A stretch of 37,861 nt of DNA, taken from assembly GCA_050011095.1 (NCBI GenBank), contig JBEKJU010000028.1:1-37861 (forward strand). The letters run 5' to 3'. The notes below the pieces were generated by a model that saw nothing but the letters and a program-made list of their open reading frames with translations, was not told the DNA's origin and ran no database searches. Below are positions 1 through 7,167 of the stretch, piece by piece (the first letter of the stretch is position 1; every line of letters starts with the position of its first letter). The translations under genes were made by a program, and so were the position numbers. This stretch comes from JBEKJU01 sp050011095. Its GTDB lineage: Bacteria > Desulfobacterota > Syntrophorhabdia > Syntrophorhabdales > WCHB1-27.

Positions 1-24
1 GAGATGGAGATCTTTTTTCTTCAT
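1..24 (-). CDS. possible 5' end of an unidentified gene, cut by the window edge
   Basis: An ATG on the minus strand opens a frame reading MKKKDLHL before the window ends. A purine-rich AGGAAGG lies about nine bases upstream of it, which is an acceptable ribosome-binding site. Eight residues are too few to identify a family. The call rests only on the start signal and could be chance. Confidence 0.22.
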
Positions 25-68
25 ACCCAGTCGCCTTCCTGAGGGATGCGCCGGTTAAATCCGGGCAT

Positions 69-313
69 CAACTTGCGGATTCCCTGCAGCTTGCTGCAGG
101 GAGAATTTTTTTCCGCTTCGCTCCGCCGGCAATTATTGGGACACCCACTTCGCGCGATCCACTGTGTGGGTACCCCGCGGTCGCCCCCTCTGCGGGCAAA
201 GCCACGACCCGCAAGCGGGTGCCCCGAGACTCCCTGCTCAAAGACTCCCTGCTCAAAGACTCGCTCCGCTCGTTGTCTTGGATACCCTGCTGCAAGCAGC
301 AGGGTCATTTATT
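69..313. repeat. dispersed repeat copy 1, bounded by 9-bp-arm hairpins
   Basis: This non-coding block recurs in inverted orientation at 27425-27619. Near each end is a perfect palindrome with 9-bp arms and a 2-base loop: CCCTGCAGC/GCTGCAGGG at 82-101 and CCCTGCTGC/GCAGCAGGG at 285-304. Between them are GC-rich segments, among them a short hairpin ACCCGC-AA-GCGGGT (207-220) present only in this copy. The unit GACTCCCTGCTCAAA occurs twice in tandem here, next to a related GACTCGCTC unit. ORFs through it are artefacts of its composition. It resembles a REP/MITE-like non-autonomous element, but no transposase or target duplication was identified. Confidence 0.85.
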
Positions 314-444
314 CCATAACAGGTGTATCTCCGGAGTGCCTTCGATCACAGAGTAGTTAGGTGTGCACATGAATGGACCCCTAAAAGACCATAGCACTGG
401 AGATCGGGAAGGGATGCGTTTTCCGGAAGGTCGGGTAGAATGTC

Positions 445-906
445 TCACGATGCAGGGAGGTTGTCCGGTCGGGCTTCGAGTTTTTGTGCAATCAAGCGTC
501 CGTACTCTCCGGCTCTTTCCGCAGCCTCCGGGTCGTTTGGGGATTGCACGCGCAAAGGTTCCTTTACCATCCTCATGCCCAGGATGTAGTGCATGGTGTC
601 GAAGATGCGGCCTGGCGCCTCACCGCTCCATCCAAACGCCCCGAAGGCGCCTCCGACCCGACCCTTGAGGCGGACCTTTTCAGCCAGGAACAGGATGCGC
701 TTCATGAGGTCCATCATCTCGCCGTGATAGGTCGCGGACCCGAATATGTAGGCGTCGTAACCGGCCAAATCTTTCTCGCTCGTTATCTGCGCAGCGTCCT
801 TGACGCTGACCGTGACATCGGCGGACGCGAGGCCTTTCGCGATGAGCTCACCGATTCCCCGGGTAGCGCCCTTGCGCGTGTTGTAGATGACGAGTGCATG
901 CGCCAT
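445..906 (-). CDS. flavodoxin family protein
   Basis: A 153-residue single-domain protein with the flavodoxin layout. The N-terminus MAHALVIYNTRKGATRGI supplies the first beta strand and FMN phosphate loop (T/S-rich, residues about 8-16). The segment FGSATYHGEMM (about 55-65) matches the second FMN-contacting loop, and a glycine-rich FGAFGWSGEAPG stretch near 90 is the third. Such proteins bind FMN and shuttle low-potential electrons; close relatives include protoporphyrinogen oxidase HemG-like and FprA-type flavodoxin domains. The ATG is preceded by AGGAGGAGA. The gene lies downstream of, and in the same direction as, the HAD phosphatase gene, with an 80-bp gap. The electron partner cannot be inferred. 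Confidence 0.85.
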   Translation of the reverse strand: MAHALVIYNTRKGATRGIGELIAKGLASADVTVSVKDAAQITSEKDLAGYDAYIFGSATYHGEMMDLMKRILFLAEKVRLKGRVGGAFGAFGWSGEAPGRIFDTMHYILGMRMVKEPLRVQSPNDPEAAERAGEYGRLIAQKLEARPDNLPAS

Positions 907-986
907 GGTCTCCTCCTGTAAGCCGGTTTGTCCGAACCGGCGCCTTGCGATTGTTTATGGGCGGGAGAAAATGAGGAGAAGTCTCG

Positions 987-1778
987 TCAGGTCTCCGTCA
1001 CGGGCTCTCTCGGTATGTCCCCCACACCGTTCAGAACATACCGAGGCTTGTAAGGATACCTGACCAAATCCTCCTTGGACGTGGTCCCACTGAGCACCAG
1101 AATCGTATCGACCTCGGAGTTGATTCCGGCGACGATATCGGTCTCCATCGAGTCGCCGATAAATATCGCCTCGTCTCGACTGCATTCCAGCGATCGCAGT
1201 GCGTGCCGGATCATGAGCGGGTTGGGCTTGCCCAGGAAATACGCCCGTCTGCCCGTGGCGCGTTCGATGGGTGCAATCAGCGAGCCGCAACCCGGAAAGG
1301 TCCCGCGGTTAGTGGGTAGGACGAAGTCGGGATTGGTGCCGATCAGCCTTGCCCCAGCCAATACGAGTTTGATTGCGTGGGCGACCTTTTCGAAGGAGTA
1401 AGAGCTCGTCTCCCCCATCACTACGTAGTCCGGATCGATATCGTTCATGGATATCCCGGCCTGATAGAGGGCATTCGTGAGCCCTGCGTCCCCGATAACG
1501 TACGCGCTGCCCCCTGGCTGTTGTGAGGCGAGGAAGCTCGCAGTGGCCAGCGAAGCCGTGTAGAAGTGCATGGCGTCTACTTTCGCCCCCAATCTGCGCA
1601 GTGTGTGTTGCAACTCCTGGCGAGTGCGCTGGCTGTTATTCGTCAGGAAAAGGTACTGTTTCCCCTCTCGCTCCAACCAGTCGAGGAATTCGCGGGCGCC
1701 GGGGAGGAGTGATTCCCCGTGGTAGATCACCCCGTCCATGTCACAGATGAAGCCGCATTTTTTCTGGATTTCCCGCAT
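987..1778 (-). CDS. HAD-superfamily hydrolase, NagD/class IIA type
   Basis: A 263-residue protein. Motif I is CDMDGVIYHG (Asp13 nucleophile, Asp15 acid/base), motif II is FLTNNSQRT near residue 45, and the late motifs include GKPNP (the motif III Lys) and FIGDSMETDI with the Mg-binding acidic residues. This order, with the cap domain between motifs II and III, is typical of class IIA HAD phosphatases such as NagD, AraL and 4-nitrophenylphosphatases. They dephosphorylate small sugar or nucleotide phosphates in the cytoplasm. The substrate cannot be deduced. The length is normal for the family and no catalytic residue is missing. Confidence 0.9.
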   Translation of the reverse strand: MREIQKKCGFICDMDGVIYHGESLLPGAREFLDWLEREGKQYLFLTNNSQRTRQELQHTLRRLGAKVDAMHFYTASLATASFLASQQPGGSAYVIGDAGLTNALYQAGISMNDIDPDYVVMGETSSYSFEKVAHAIKLVLAGARLIGTNPDFVLPTNRGTFPGCGSLIAPIERATGRRAYFLGKPNPLMIRHALRSLECSRDEAIFIGDSMETDIVAGINSEVDTILVLSGTTSKEDLVRYPYKPRYVLNGVGDIPREPVTET

Positions 1779-2000
1779 GGTTCCGACTCCTGATGCGCCG
1801 GTTGTACATTATCTATGTATTCGGTGACCTCGCTGACGTCCCGTTTTGCCTAAATATAGAGTGGCTACCATCGGATGTCAACGGCTCCATACCCCCCTTC
1901 CTGTTGCAACCGTCTGTATACCCTACGGATTCTCCTTTGAAATGTCGTATCAAGAGGCGGTAGGTAAAAATGCTCTCTTCCAGCTTGCTCTTTATTTCAG

Positions 2001-2483
2001 TTGACGATTGAATCGTCCTATCGGCTTTGCGTGCCTCTGGCGGCAGCCGTTCTTGCGATGATTGCCGTGACTTCCCTGCCTTTGACCTCTCAGGCTCAGG
2101 CGGAGCAGACCACCCCGGGGACCGTCCCTCCATCGATAAAGGCCCAGCTCAATAAATATATCAAGCTGTATATCGACTGGTACGAGGCGAAGGACTGTAA
2201 GCCGAATCTCCGAAGCACCTGCCGTGGGACTGAATGCACGGAAGCAGGGAGGTTCTGCTTCGGCGATATAAACCGGGACGGTGAAGAAGATATCGCGGTC
2301 CTCTACACCATAAGATGGCTTGTGCTGTCGGAACAACGGTGGGTAACGGGAAGACGGCCCACATGTATGCGTCCTGGACAGGCTGAGGCTTGCTTCCTAG
2401 AAGCGTCACCCCGCCCTTGTCCAGGACAATGCACTATTACAAACGGGAATCAACATCCCCTTAAAAGACTTGAGACTGCCTGA
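2001..2483 (+). pseudogene. probable decayed gene for a small exported protein with a DxNxDGxxD motif
   Basis: The frame begins with a TTG lacking a ribosome-binding site. It then has a hydrophobic signal-peptide-like stretch (LAAAVLAMIAVTSLPLTSQAQA, cut at AQA) and a Cys-rich exported segment. The motif DINRDGEEDIAVLYTI (about residues 89-104) resembles the calcium-binding loop of FG-GAP/VCBS-type proteins. After it the frame becomes Arg/Cys/Pro-rich and unlike a folded protein. Another frame downstream, near 2432-2500, reads GINIPLKDLRLPE, which looks more natural. I infer a frameshift around 2310-2340 and an eroded start. It could instead be a poorly conserved intact gene. Confidence 0.45.
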
Positions 2484-2516
2484 ATTACGGCCAGTTGTTC
2501 CACAAATGAGAATTTC

Positions 2517-2545
2517 TTGACATCGAAAATCATCTCTGGTTTAAT
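2517..2545 (+). promoter_or_regulatory. promoter of the TetR gene
   Basis: TTGACA (2517-2522), a 17-bp spacer and TTTAAT (2540-2545) form a near-consensus sigma-70-type promoter. The last base of the -10 box is the first base of the palindrome at 2545-2562. A bound repressor would therefore cover the start point. The predicted leader is only about 16 nt and contains no Shine-Dalgarno sequence. Confidence 0.7.
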
Positions 2546-2562
2546 GTGAATAGTTATTCACA
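2545..2562. promoter_or_regulatory. operator candidate O1 for the adjacent TetR regulator
   Basis: TGTGAATAGTTATTCACA is a palindrome with perfect 8-bp arms. It sits immediately after the -10 box and five bases before the TetR start codon. An identical 18-mer lies upstream of the VKOR gene at 3176-3193. Position, symmetry and duplication suggest autoregulation by the TetR protein. Confidence 0.75.
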
Positions 2563-2567
2563 ATAAT

Positions 2568-3158
2568 ATGACAGAAAAAAAGAGCACACACATAAGGAAA
2601 GAGGAAATCGTCCAGGCGGCCTTTAAAGTATTGGGCAAAGGCGGGGCTAAGGCGCTCACTATTGCCGCTATCGCTAAAACGGCCGGGATGAGTGAGGCCA
2701 ACATTTATCGGCATTTTGGGGGTAAAGACGACATCTGCTATGCGCTTGCGGATTTTATCGGCGCGGCCGTCATGGGAAAGGCGGCAACCATTGCGGCGGG
2801 AAGCAGAAGTCCTCTGGAGAAACTCGAGACGATCTTTTTTTCCCATATGGCGCTTATCGAGGAACACCCAGGAATGCCGCGCCTGATCTTTTCCGAGGAC
2901 ATCCGCCTTGGCAATAAAAAGCTGGGGGAGAAGATCTCTTTGCGATTACGAGGATATGTGGAGACACTATCCGGCATTATTGCGGCGGGCGTTGATGAGG
3001 GGGATTTTCACCAGGGGCTGTCGCCAAGGGAGACGGCATTGACTTTTCTCGGATTGATCCAATCGACGGCGCTCCGCTGGACCATCGGCAGTGAATCTTT
3101 CGACATCAGGGTGGAAGCGGGAAAACTGTGGAGCAATTTCATGCGGCTTGTCTGCTGA
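2568..3158 (+). CDS. TetR/AcrR family transcriptional regulator
   Basis: A 196-residue protein with an N-terminal TetR helix-turn-helix: KEEIVQAAFKVLGKGG (helix 1), LTIAAIAKTAGMSEANIYRHFGGKDDI (helices 2-4, about residues 30-56). An all-helical ligand-binding and dimer domain follows (about 60-196). It is a dimeric DNA-binding repressor with a small-molecule effector that cannot be read from sequence. Two identical 18-bp palindromes, one before this gene and one before the VKOR gene 58 bp downstream, make those two genes its likely regulon. The start ATG has no Shine-Dalgarno and follows the promoter closely, so the mRNA has a very short leader. Confidence 0.93.
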   Translation: MTEKKSTHIRKEEIVQAAFKVLGKGGAKALTIAAIAKTAGMSEANIYRHFGGKDDICYALADFIGAAVMGKAATIAAGSRSPLEKLETIFFSHMALIEEHPGMPRLIFSEDIRLGNKKLGEKISLRLRGYVETLSGIIAAGVDEGDFHQGLSPRETALTFLGLIQSTALRWTIGSESFDIRVEAGKLWSNFMRLVC

Positions 3159-3176
3159 TTTTTTTTTGCCCTTTAT
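3148..3176 (+). promoter_or_regulatory. candidate promoter of the VKOR gene
   Basis: TTGTCT (3148-3153), a 17-bp spacer and CTTTAT (3171-3176) stand in exactly the same geometry to the downstream palindrome as the TetR promoter does to its own. The boxes are weaker than those of the TetR promoter. The -35 lies inside the end of the TetR coding region. Confidence 0.45.
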
Positions 3177-3193
3177 GTGAATAGTTATTCACA
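3176..3193. promoter_or_regulatory. operator candidate O2 upstream of VKOR
   Basis: This is an exact second copy of TGTGAATAGTTATTCACA, 23 bp upstream of the VKOR start codon. It lies just after the TetR stop codon and a run of T residues. It ties the VKOR gene to the upstream TetR regulator. Confidence 0.75.
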
Positions 3194-3216
3194 TAGTTGA
3201 TTAAGGAGGTATCTCG

Positions 3217-3678
3217 ATGAAAAAAGCGAACTTCGTCCCGTACCTTATGCTCATGTGCGCGCTTTTTGGAATGGCCATCGCGGCTTATGACTGTTACATG
3301 ATCTACACCGGTCAATTGCTGTGGTGCCCCCCTCCAATCGAAGGATGTAACACCGTGGCCTACAGTCCGGATGGGCGCATCTACGGTGTGCCGATAGGCT
3401 ATTTCGGCCTCATCTTCTATTCGATCATGTTCGCACTTGTGGCACTCCTCGTGATTGGCCCGTCTCCGCGCGGTTTGCGCCTGGCGGTGCTTTTCTACAC
3501 TGCAATAGGCGTGTGCGGTTCGATAGGCTTCATGTATCTCGATCTCACCCTCATCCGCGCCTTCTGCATTTACTGTCTGATATCCGCCATTTTGACGGTT
3601 CTTCTGCTCCTCTCCGCATTCGCGCACTTGAGAGCGCTATCCGGAGGCCATAAGCTGATCGTGAATGGAGGGGGATAG
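3217..3678 (+). CDS. vitamin K epoxide reductase (VKOR) family membrane protein
   Basis: A 153-residue integral membrane protein with about four hydrophobic segments. It carries the VKOR signature in order: loop cysteines Cys37 and Cys44 (CPPPIEGC), Ser50 and the segment YGVPIGYFGL, then the membrane-embedded active site Cys117-Ile-Tyr-Cys120. Bacterial VKOR homologues pass electrons from periplasmic thiols to quinone and so drive disulfide formation in place of DsbB. No fused thioredoxin domain is present, so a separate DsbA-like partner would be needed; none is in the window. AAGGAGG lies seven bases before the ATG. The neighbouring TetR gene and the shared palindrome suggest induction rather than constitutive expression. 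Confidence 0.92.
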   Translation: MKKANFVPYLMLMCALFGMAIAAYDCYMIYTGQLLWCPPPIEGCNTVAYSPDGRIYGVPIGYFGLIFYSIMFALVALLVIGPSPRGLRLAVLFYTAIGVCGSIGFMYLDLTLIRAFCIYCLISAILTVLLLLSAFAHLRALSGGHKLIVNGGG

Positions 3679-3812
3679 ATAGTTCCTTCATGATATCCGT
3701 TGAGAAGATTGATTCCCCGATATATATTGGATCGCCCCGGCGTTTTGAAAGTTCATGCCGCATTCATGACTTTCTCTTCAGCCGATGCCCGTTCTCTATC
3801 TTGCAAAGGCAA

Positions 3813-5180
3813 TTATCTTCGGCTTGCTGGAGCGGACAAGACTCTCTCAAGCTTCTGGACCGCCATCTGGACCGGGTCCCACGGGGAACTGAGTGGCGGG
3901 GTATAGCTCAGATCATAAGCCAAGAACTCATCAACGGTTGCCCCATTGTAGAGGGCAGCCGCAAATATATCGATCCGCTTCGATACTTCCGTTCCGTATG
4001 CGCCGATCATCTGAGCCCCGAGAAGTCTTTTCGTTTCCCCATCCGCAGTGACGCGGATGTGCAGCCTGTGAACAGGGAGATAATACACCTTGTGGTCCCA
4101 AGTTTCGGAAGTCGCGGTCACCGGCTGGAATCCCGCGTCCCGTGCCTCCTTCTCGTTCAATCCTGTCCGTGCGATCACCTTGTCGAAGATCTTCACCGAT
4201 TGCGTGCCCAGGGTGCCGGCAAATTCGACCTTACCGCCCAAGGCGTTCTCCCCGGCGATCCTGCCCTGCTTATGGGCGACGGTGCCGAGTGGCATATAGG
4301 TGTTCTTTTGCAGGATTTTGTGCCAGGTTTCAGCACAGTCGCCCGCGGCATAAACGTCCGGTATGTTCGTTTCCATTCTGCGATTAACCTTAAAGGCCCC
4401 CTTTACTCCTGTTTCAACGCCGATAGAGCGGCCGAGGGCAGTGTTGGGAACGGCGCCTACCGCCACCAGCACCATATCGGCGGGAACGGTGAACCCGTTA
4501 TTCGCGTGAACGAGCAATTCGTCGCCTTTTGCCTGTATGGACTCGACGCCCATCCCTGTGTAGACCGCCACCCCGCGCTCGGTGAGGGTGCCTTTGATCC
4601 GCCGGCTGAAATCGGCGTCGATGGAGGTCATGACCGATTCGGTATATTCCACGACAGTCACTTTGATTCCGCGGGTGGTGAGGGCCTCGCACATTTCCAT
4701 GCCGATGTACCCGCCACCGACGACGACCGCCTTTTTCGGGGCCTTTTGTTTCAGGAATTCCTCCATGGCAAAGCTGTCGGGCAGCGTTCGCAGAAGAAAA
4801 ACTCCGGGACTATCCAGGCCGTCCATCCGTGGCCTGAGGGAGAGGGCGCCGGTAGCCATGACAAGTTTATCGTATTCGAGTCGGCTCGTCGTGCCTGATT
4901 CATCGGCGATCGTTACCTGTTTCGGCCCCGTGTCGATGGATGTCACCCCCTGGCCCAGCACGAGGTTGATCCCCGAGGCCTCGATGTCCCGTGCCGTCCT
5001 GTGAGCCAGGCTCCGCCAGTCGGCCACTTCATGGCTGATGTAGTACGGCAGGCCGCAGATGCTGAAATTGGGAAAGTTGTCTCCCACGATCACTGTCGGC
5101 AATACGGCCGGGTCCAACTCTGTCGCCCTGATAGCCGCGCTGATCCCCGCGTCGCTTCCCCCGACTATCAAAAGATTCAT
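3813..5180 (-). CDS. FAD-dependent pyridine nucleotide-disulfide oxidoreductase, CoA-disulfide reductase/NADH oxidase type
   Basis: A 455-residue flavoprotein. The N-terminal FAD fold starts LLIVGGSDAGISAA (residues 3-16). The single redox cysteine is in SICGLPYYIS (Cys42), the hallmark of CoA-disulfide reductase, NADH oxidase and NAD(P)H sulfur reductase relatives. A second dinucleotide fold occurs at VVVGGGYIGMEMCEAL, the FAD-contacting DVYAAGDCAE follows, and the C-terminal dimer domain ends YTPPLSSPWDPVQMA. I chose the ATG at 5180 because AAAGGAG stands directly before it; a TTG 15 bases upstream would include that site. It lies 42 bp downstream of hgcB on the same strand, so it probably belongs to the hgcAB transcript. 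It lacks the MerA N-terminal domain and C-terminal Cys pair. Confidence 0.9.
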   Translation of the reverse strand: MNLLIVGGSDAGISAAIRATELDPAVLPTVIVGDNFPNFSICGLPYYISHEVADWRSLAHRTARDIEASGINLVLGQGVTSIDTGPKQVTIADESGTTSRLEYDKLVMATGALSLRPRMDGLDSPGVFLLRTLPDSFAMEEFLKQKAPKKAVVVGGGYIGMEMCEALTTRGIKVTVVEYTESVMTSIDADFSRRIKGTLTERGVAVYTGMGVESIQAKGDELLVHANNGFTVPADMVLVAVGAVPNTALGRSIGVETGVKGAFKVNRRMETNIPDVYAAGDCAETWHKILQKNTYMPLGTVAHKQGRIAGENALGGKVEFAGTLGTQSVKIFDKVIARTGLNEKEARDAGFQPVTATSETWDHKVYYLPVHRLHIRVTADGETKRLLGAQMIGAYGTEVSKRIDIFAAALYNGATVDEFLAYDLSYTPPLSSPWDPVQMAVQKLERVLSAPASRR

Positions 5181-5222
5181 TGATTCTCCTTTCAAGCCGG
5201 GATGTTTGCCTGCACGTTCCTA

Positions 5223-5519
5223 TCAGGAAGGGCAGCTATCCTCGTCGATGACGCAACAGGCTTTTTTCCGGCCGAGCATGCTGTTGATGACGGCGGACGC
5301 GCAGCCGACGCCCGCCTTCACGGTCAAAGCATTGCAAGGGCAGTTGCGCCTGCAGGCGCCGCACTCGATGCATGCGTCGCGTAGCGCGACCTCGACCTTC
5401 CCGTTGGAAGGCCGGAAGACCTCGCGCGGACAGACGGCAAGACACATGCCGCAGCCCGTGCATTGCTCCGCATCGAAGGCGAGGGTGACGACATCCTTGA
5501 GATAGAGGAGGGGCCACAT
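5223..5519 (-). CDS. hgcB: HgcB, 2[4Fe-4S] ferredoxin of mercury methylation
   Basis: A 98-residue ferredoxin. Two cluster motifs are visible: Cys20-x2-Cys23-x2-Cys26-x3-Cys30 and Cys50-x2-Cys53-x2-Cys56-x3-Cys60. What sets HgcB apart from ordinary ferredoxins is also present: an isolated Cys73 after the second cluster and a C-terminal vicinal pair Cys88-Cys89 (KKACC), which are thought to handle Hg(II). HgcB reduces the corrinoid of HgcA and may deliver the metal. I chose the ATG at 5519 because the protein then begins MWPLLYLKDVVTL as HgcB proteins do, with AGGA seven bases upstream; a longer frame would overlap hgcA. The gene starts 8 bp after the hgcA stop. A further Cys96 near the C-terminus is unusual. 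Confidence 0.93.
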   Translation of the reverse strand: MWPLLYLKDVVTLAFDAEQCTGCGMCLAVCPREVFRPSNGKVEVALRDACIECGACRRNCPCNALTVKAGVGCASAVINSMLGRKKACCVIDEDSCPS

Positions 5520-5527
5520 ATCGTTTC

Positions 5528-6652
5528 CTACCCTCCCGCCAAAACGGCGGCGATCCACAGGGCCACCCCAGCCGCCGTCCCCCCGATCTCGAGGGGAAGG
5601 GCGAAGCGCATCTCCTTCCGGACGCCGGAGCGCGACGTGAACGTGGAGGAGCCGGTGAAGCTCATTGCCAAATAGGCGCTCATGGCGGGAATGGAGATGA
5701 GGAGGGCGAGCGTTCCCGCGATGGTGAAATGATGGAGAGTACCGGTGAAAAGGAATGCGGCAAGGGCGGGCAGGAGACCCACACCGAGCCCTTTTGTTGA
5801 AAAGGCCCTGCCAGGAAGCCAGGGCAGAAGAAGCGGGGTGAGCACGGCTCCCGCAAGGATCGAAGCGCCCATGGCGACGAGCGCAACGAGGGTCCAGTCG
5901 AGCGCCTTTGAGGCGGAGAGGCCCGAAAGAACGAGGGCGAGAATAAAGAGGACTGCGCCGGCAGGCAGTGCCGTCCTGGCCGCGGGCACGACCTCCATGG
6001 GGACAAGGGCGAGCCTTTCCATGAAGCCGAAGCCCTTTGTCCGCATCCGGCCCGTTGCCTTGAGGCCGTCTTTCAGGAACGCGGGCAGGTCGCCCGCCCG
6101 GACCGGGCCGTAGACCACCTGGAAACCGGAACGCATCCTTATCTCATGGGCCGCGATGCCAGGCGCGCCGAGCTGCGGCACGATCAGCCGCCGATGGGAT
6201 ACGACATGCGCGAGACCGCTCGATTCGACGCGGTCCACCAGCTCGTCGGTCCCGAAGGTCCCCTTTCCGGCCGCGCACCACACGTTGACACCCTGCGTAT
6301 CGAGCACGAGAATCCATGCATCGATGCCGGTGAGCGCCTTTCGGAGGAGATCGAAGCTCATCTTGTAGCTTGCAGTGACGCAGACGGGCGACTCCGGACC
6401 GGGATCACCCAGGGCATAGAGACCCGGATCGATTGTGTAGCGCATCCTGCCGATTCCCCATCGCGCCTTGAAAGCGCCGAGACGGTCAGCCCGTCCGAGA
6501 ATCTGCGAGACGCGAGGGACCTGACCGACAGGGGTCTGCATCGGCCCCGCGACAAAGGGCTGATCGAGGCTGGGAGGACTCGCCTGAGTCCGTTTCCATG
6601 ACCCGCAGCAGGATGGGGCGGCAGGCGTATGAAGCGGAATCAATGTTTCCAT
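5528..6652 (-). CDS. hgcA: HgcA, corrinoid protein of mercury methylation
   Basis: A 374-residue protein. The diagnostic cap-helix motif NVWCAAGK is at residues 123-130, with Cys126 as the expected cobalt ligand. The N-terminal CFeSP-like corrinoid-binding domain (about 1-215) includes RYTIDPGLYALG and PQLGAPG. The C-terminal part has about five hydrophobic helices, as in known HgcA. HgcA transfers a methyl group from a corrinoid to Hg(II) at the inner membrane; it is predictive of methylmercury production only when hgcB is also present, which it is here. I chose the ATG at 6652 (METLIPLHTP) because the frame start at 6697 has no ribosome-binding site. arsR lies divergently 144 bp away. Confidence 0.95.
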   Translation of the reverse strand: METLIPLHTPAAPSCCGSWKRTQASPPSLDQPFVAGPMQTPVGQVPRVSQILGRADRLGAFKARWGIGRMRYTIDPGLYALGDPGPESPVCVTASYKMSFDLLRKALTGIDAWILVLDTQGVNVWCAAGKGTFGTDELVDRVESSGLAHVVSHRRLIVPQLGAPGIAAHEIRMRSGFQVVYGPVRAGDLPAFLKDGLKATGRMRTKGFGFMERLALVPMEVVPAARTALPAGAVLFILALVLSGLSASKALDWTLVALVAMGASILAGAVLTPLLLPWLPGRAFSTKGLGVGLLPALAAFLFTGTLHHFTIAGTLALLISIPAMSAYLAMSFTGSSTFTSRSGVRKEMRFALPLEIGGTAAGVALWIAAVLAGG

Positions 6653-6732
6653 AGCTCCATCATAGACTCTTCCCAGGCCGCTGTCAAGAGCAGTCATATA
6701 AAAGTATATTGAGGTGTAGCATCATTAATGTA

Positions 6733-6761
6733 TTGACGTAAATTGAGATATGCGGTAAGTA
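6733..6761 (+). promoter_or_regulatory. candidate promoter of arsR-acr3
   Basis: TTGACG (6733-6738), a 17-bp spacer and TAAGTA (6756-6761) precede the arsR start by about 35 bp. The -35 is good and the -10 poor. The AT-rich palindrome at 6760-6783 directly abuts it. The same 144-bp intergenic region must also hold the hgcA promoter, for which I could not find convincing boxes. Confidence 0.4.
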
Positions 6762-6783
6762 ATATTAACTATATTTGATATTA
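6760..6783. promoter_or_regulatory. candidate ArsR operator
   Basis: A 24-bp imperfect palindrome with outer arms TAATAT and ATATTA; 20 of 24 positions match its reverse complement. It sits between the presumed -10 box and the GGAGG of arsR. AT-rich dyads of this kind at this position are typical of ArsR/SmtB operators. Confidence 0.55.
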
Positions 6784-6796
6784 TTGGAGGCGACAG

Positions 6797-7165
6797 ATGG
6801 ACGAGCTTCTCTCAATATTCAAGGCGTTGTCGGATGAAACGAGGCTGAGGATCGTCAAGCTCCTGGAGCCCGGCGAGCTTTGCGTCTGCCATCTCGTCGC
6901 GGCGGTCGACATGTCACAGCCGAAGGTATCGTTCCACCTCAAGGTGCTCAAGGAGGCGGGACTCGTGAAGGACAGGCGGGAGGGCAAATGGATGCATTAC
7001 CGCCTCGACGAATCGGACCTCTTCAGGAGGCTCCTTTTTCTGTCCGTCGGCGACCGGGTCAAGGATACCGAGATCGAGGCCGACCGCGCGAGGCTCAAGA
7101 CGTTCATGACGGCAAGGGGCGAGGCGTCGCCGGGCGCCAGGACCGCCTGCTGCGCGGGGGCGTAG
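6797..7165 (+). CDS. arsR: ArsR/SmtB family metalloregulator
   Basis: A 122-residue winged-helix repressor. The alpha-3 metal box ELCVCHL (Cys29, Cys31) is the classical arsenite-sensing site. The recognition helix region MSQPKVSFHLKVLKEAGLV (about 39-57) and the wing DRREGKWMHYRL follow. The C-terminus ends with a vicinal Cys118-Cys119, an extra thiol pair often seen in atypical As(III) or Hg-responsive members. It would dissociate from DNA on binding As(III)-like soft metals. It starts 7 bp after GGAGG, and its stop is 2 bp before the acr3 start. Its divergent position next to hgcA means its operator could influence both directions. Confidence 0.93.
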   Translation: MDELLSIFKALSDETRLRIVKLLEPGELCVCHLVAAVDMSQPKVSFHLKVLKEAGLVKDRREGKWMHYRLDESDLFRRLLFLSVGDRVKDTEIEADRARLKTFMTARGEASPGARTACCAGA

Positions 7166-7167
7166 TC

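Noticed and set aside
46..360. Overlapping open frames on both strands in the left repeat
   Set aside because: They lie inside the dispersed repeat with hairpin ends, have no ribosome-binding sites, and the second repeat copy breaks the frames.
3690..4898. A 402-codon plus-strand open frame
   Set aside because: It is antisense to the FAD disulfide oxidoreductase gene, which has all its motifs. The plus-strand protein shows no domain.
3813..5180. Mercuric reductase (MerA) for the flavoprotein near hgcAB
   Set aside because: It has a single redox Cys (SICGLP), not the MerA CxxxxC pair, and lacks the C-terminal vicinal cysteines.
5519..5558. Extended HgcB N-terminus starting inside hgcA
   Set aside because: The upstream codons overlap the end of hgcA and have no good start signal. 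The protein from 5519 has the normal HgcB N-terminus.
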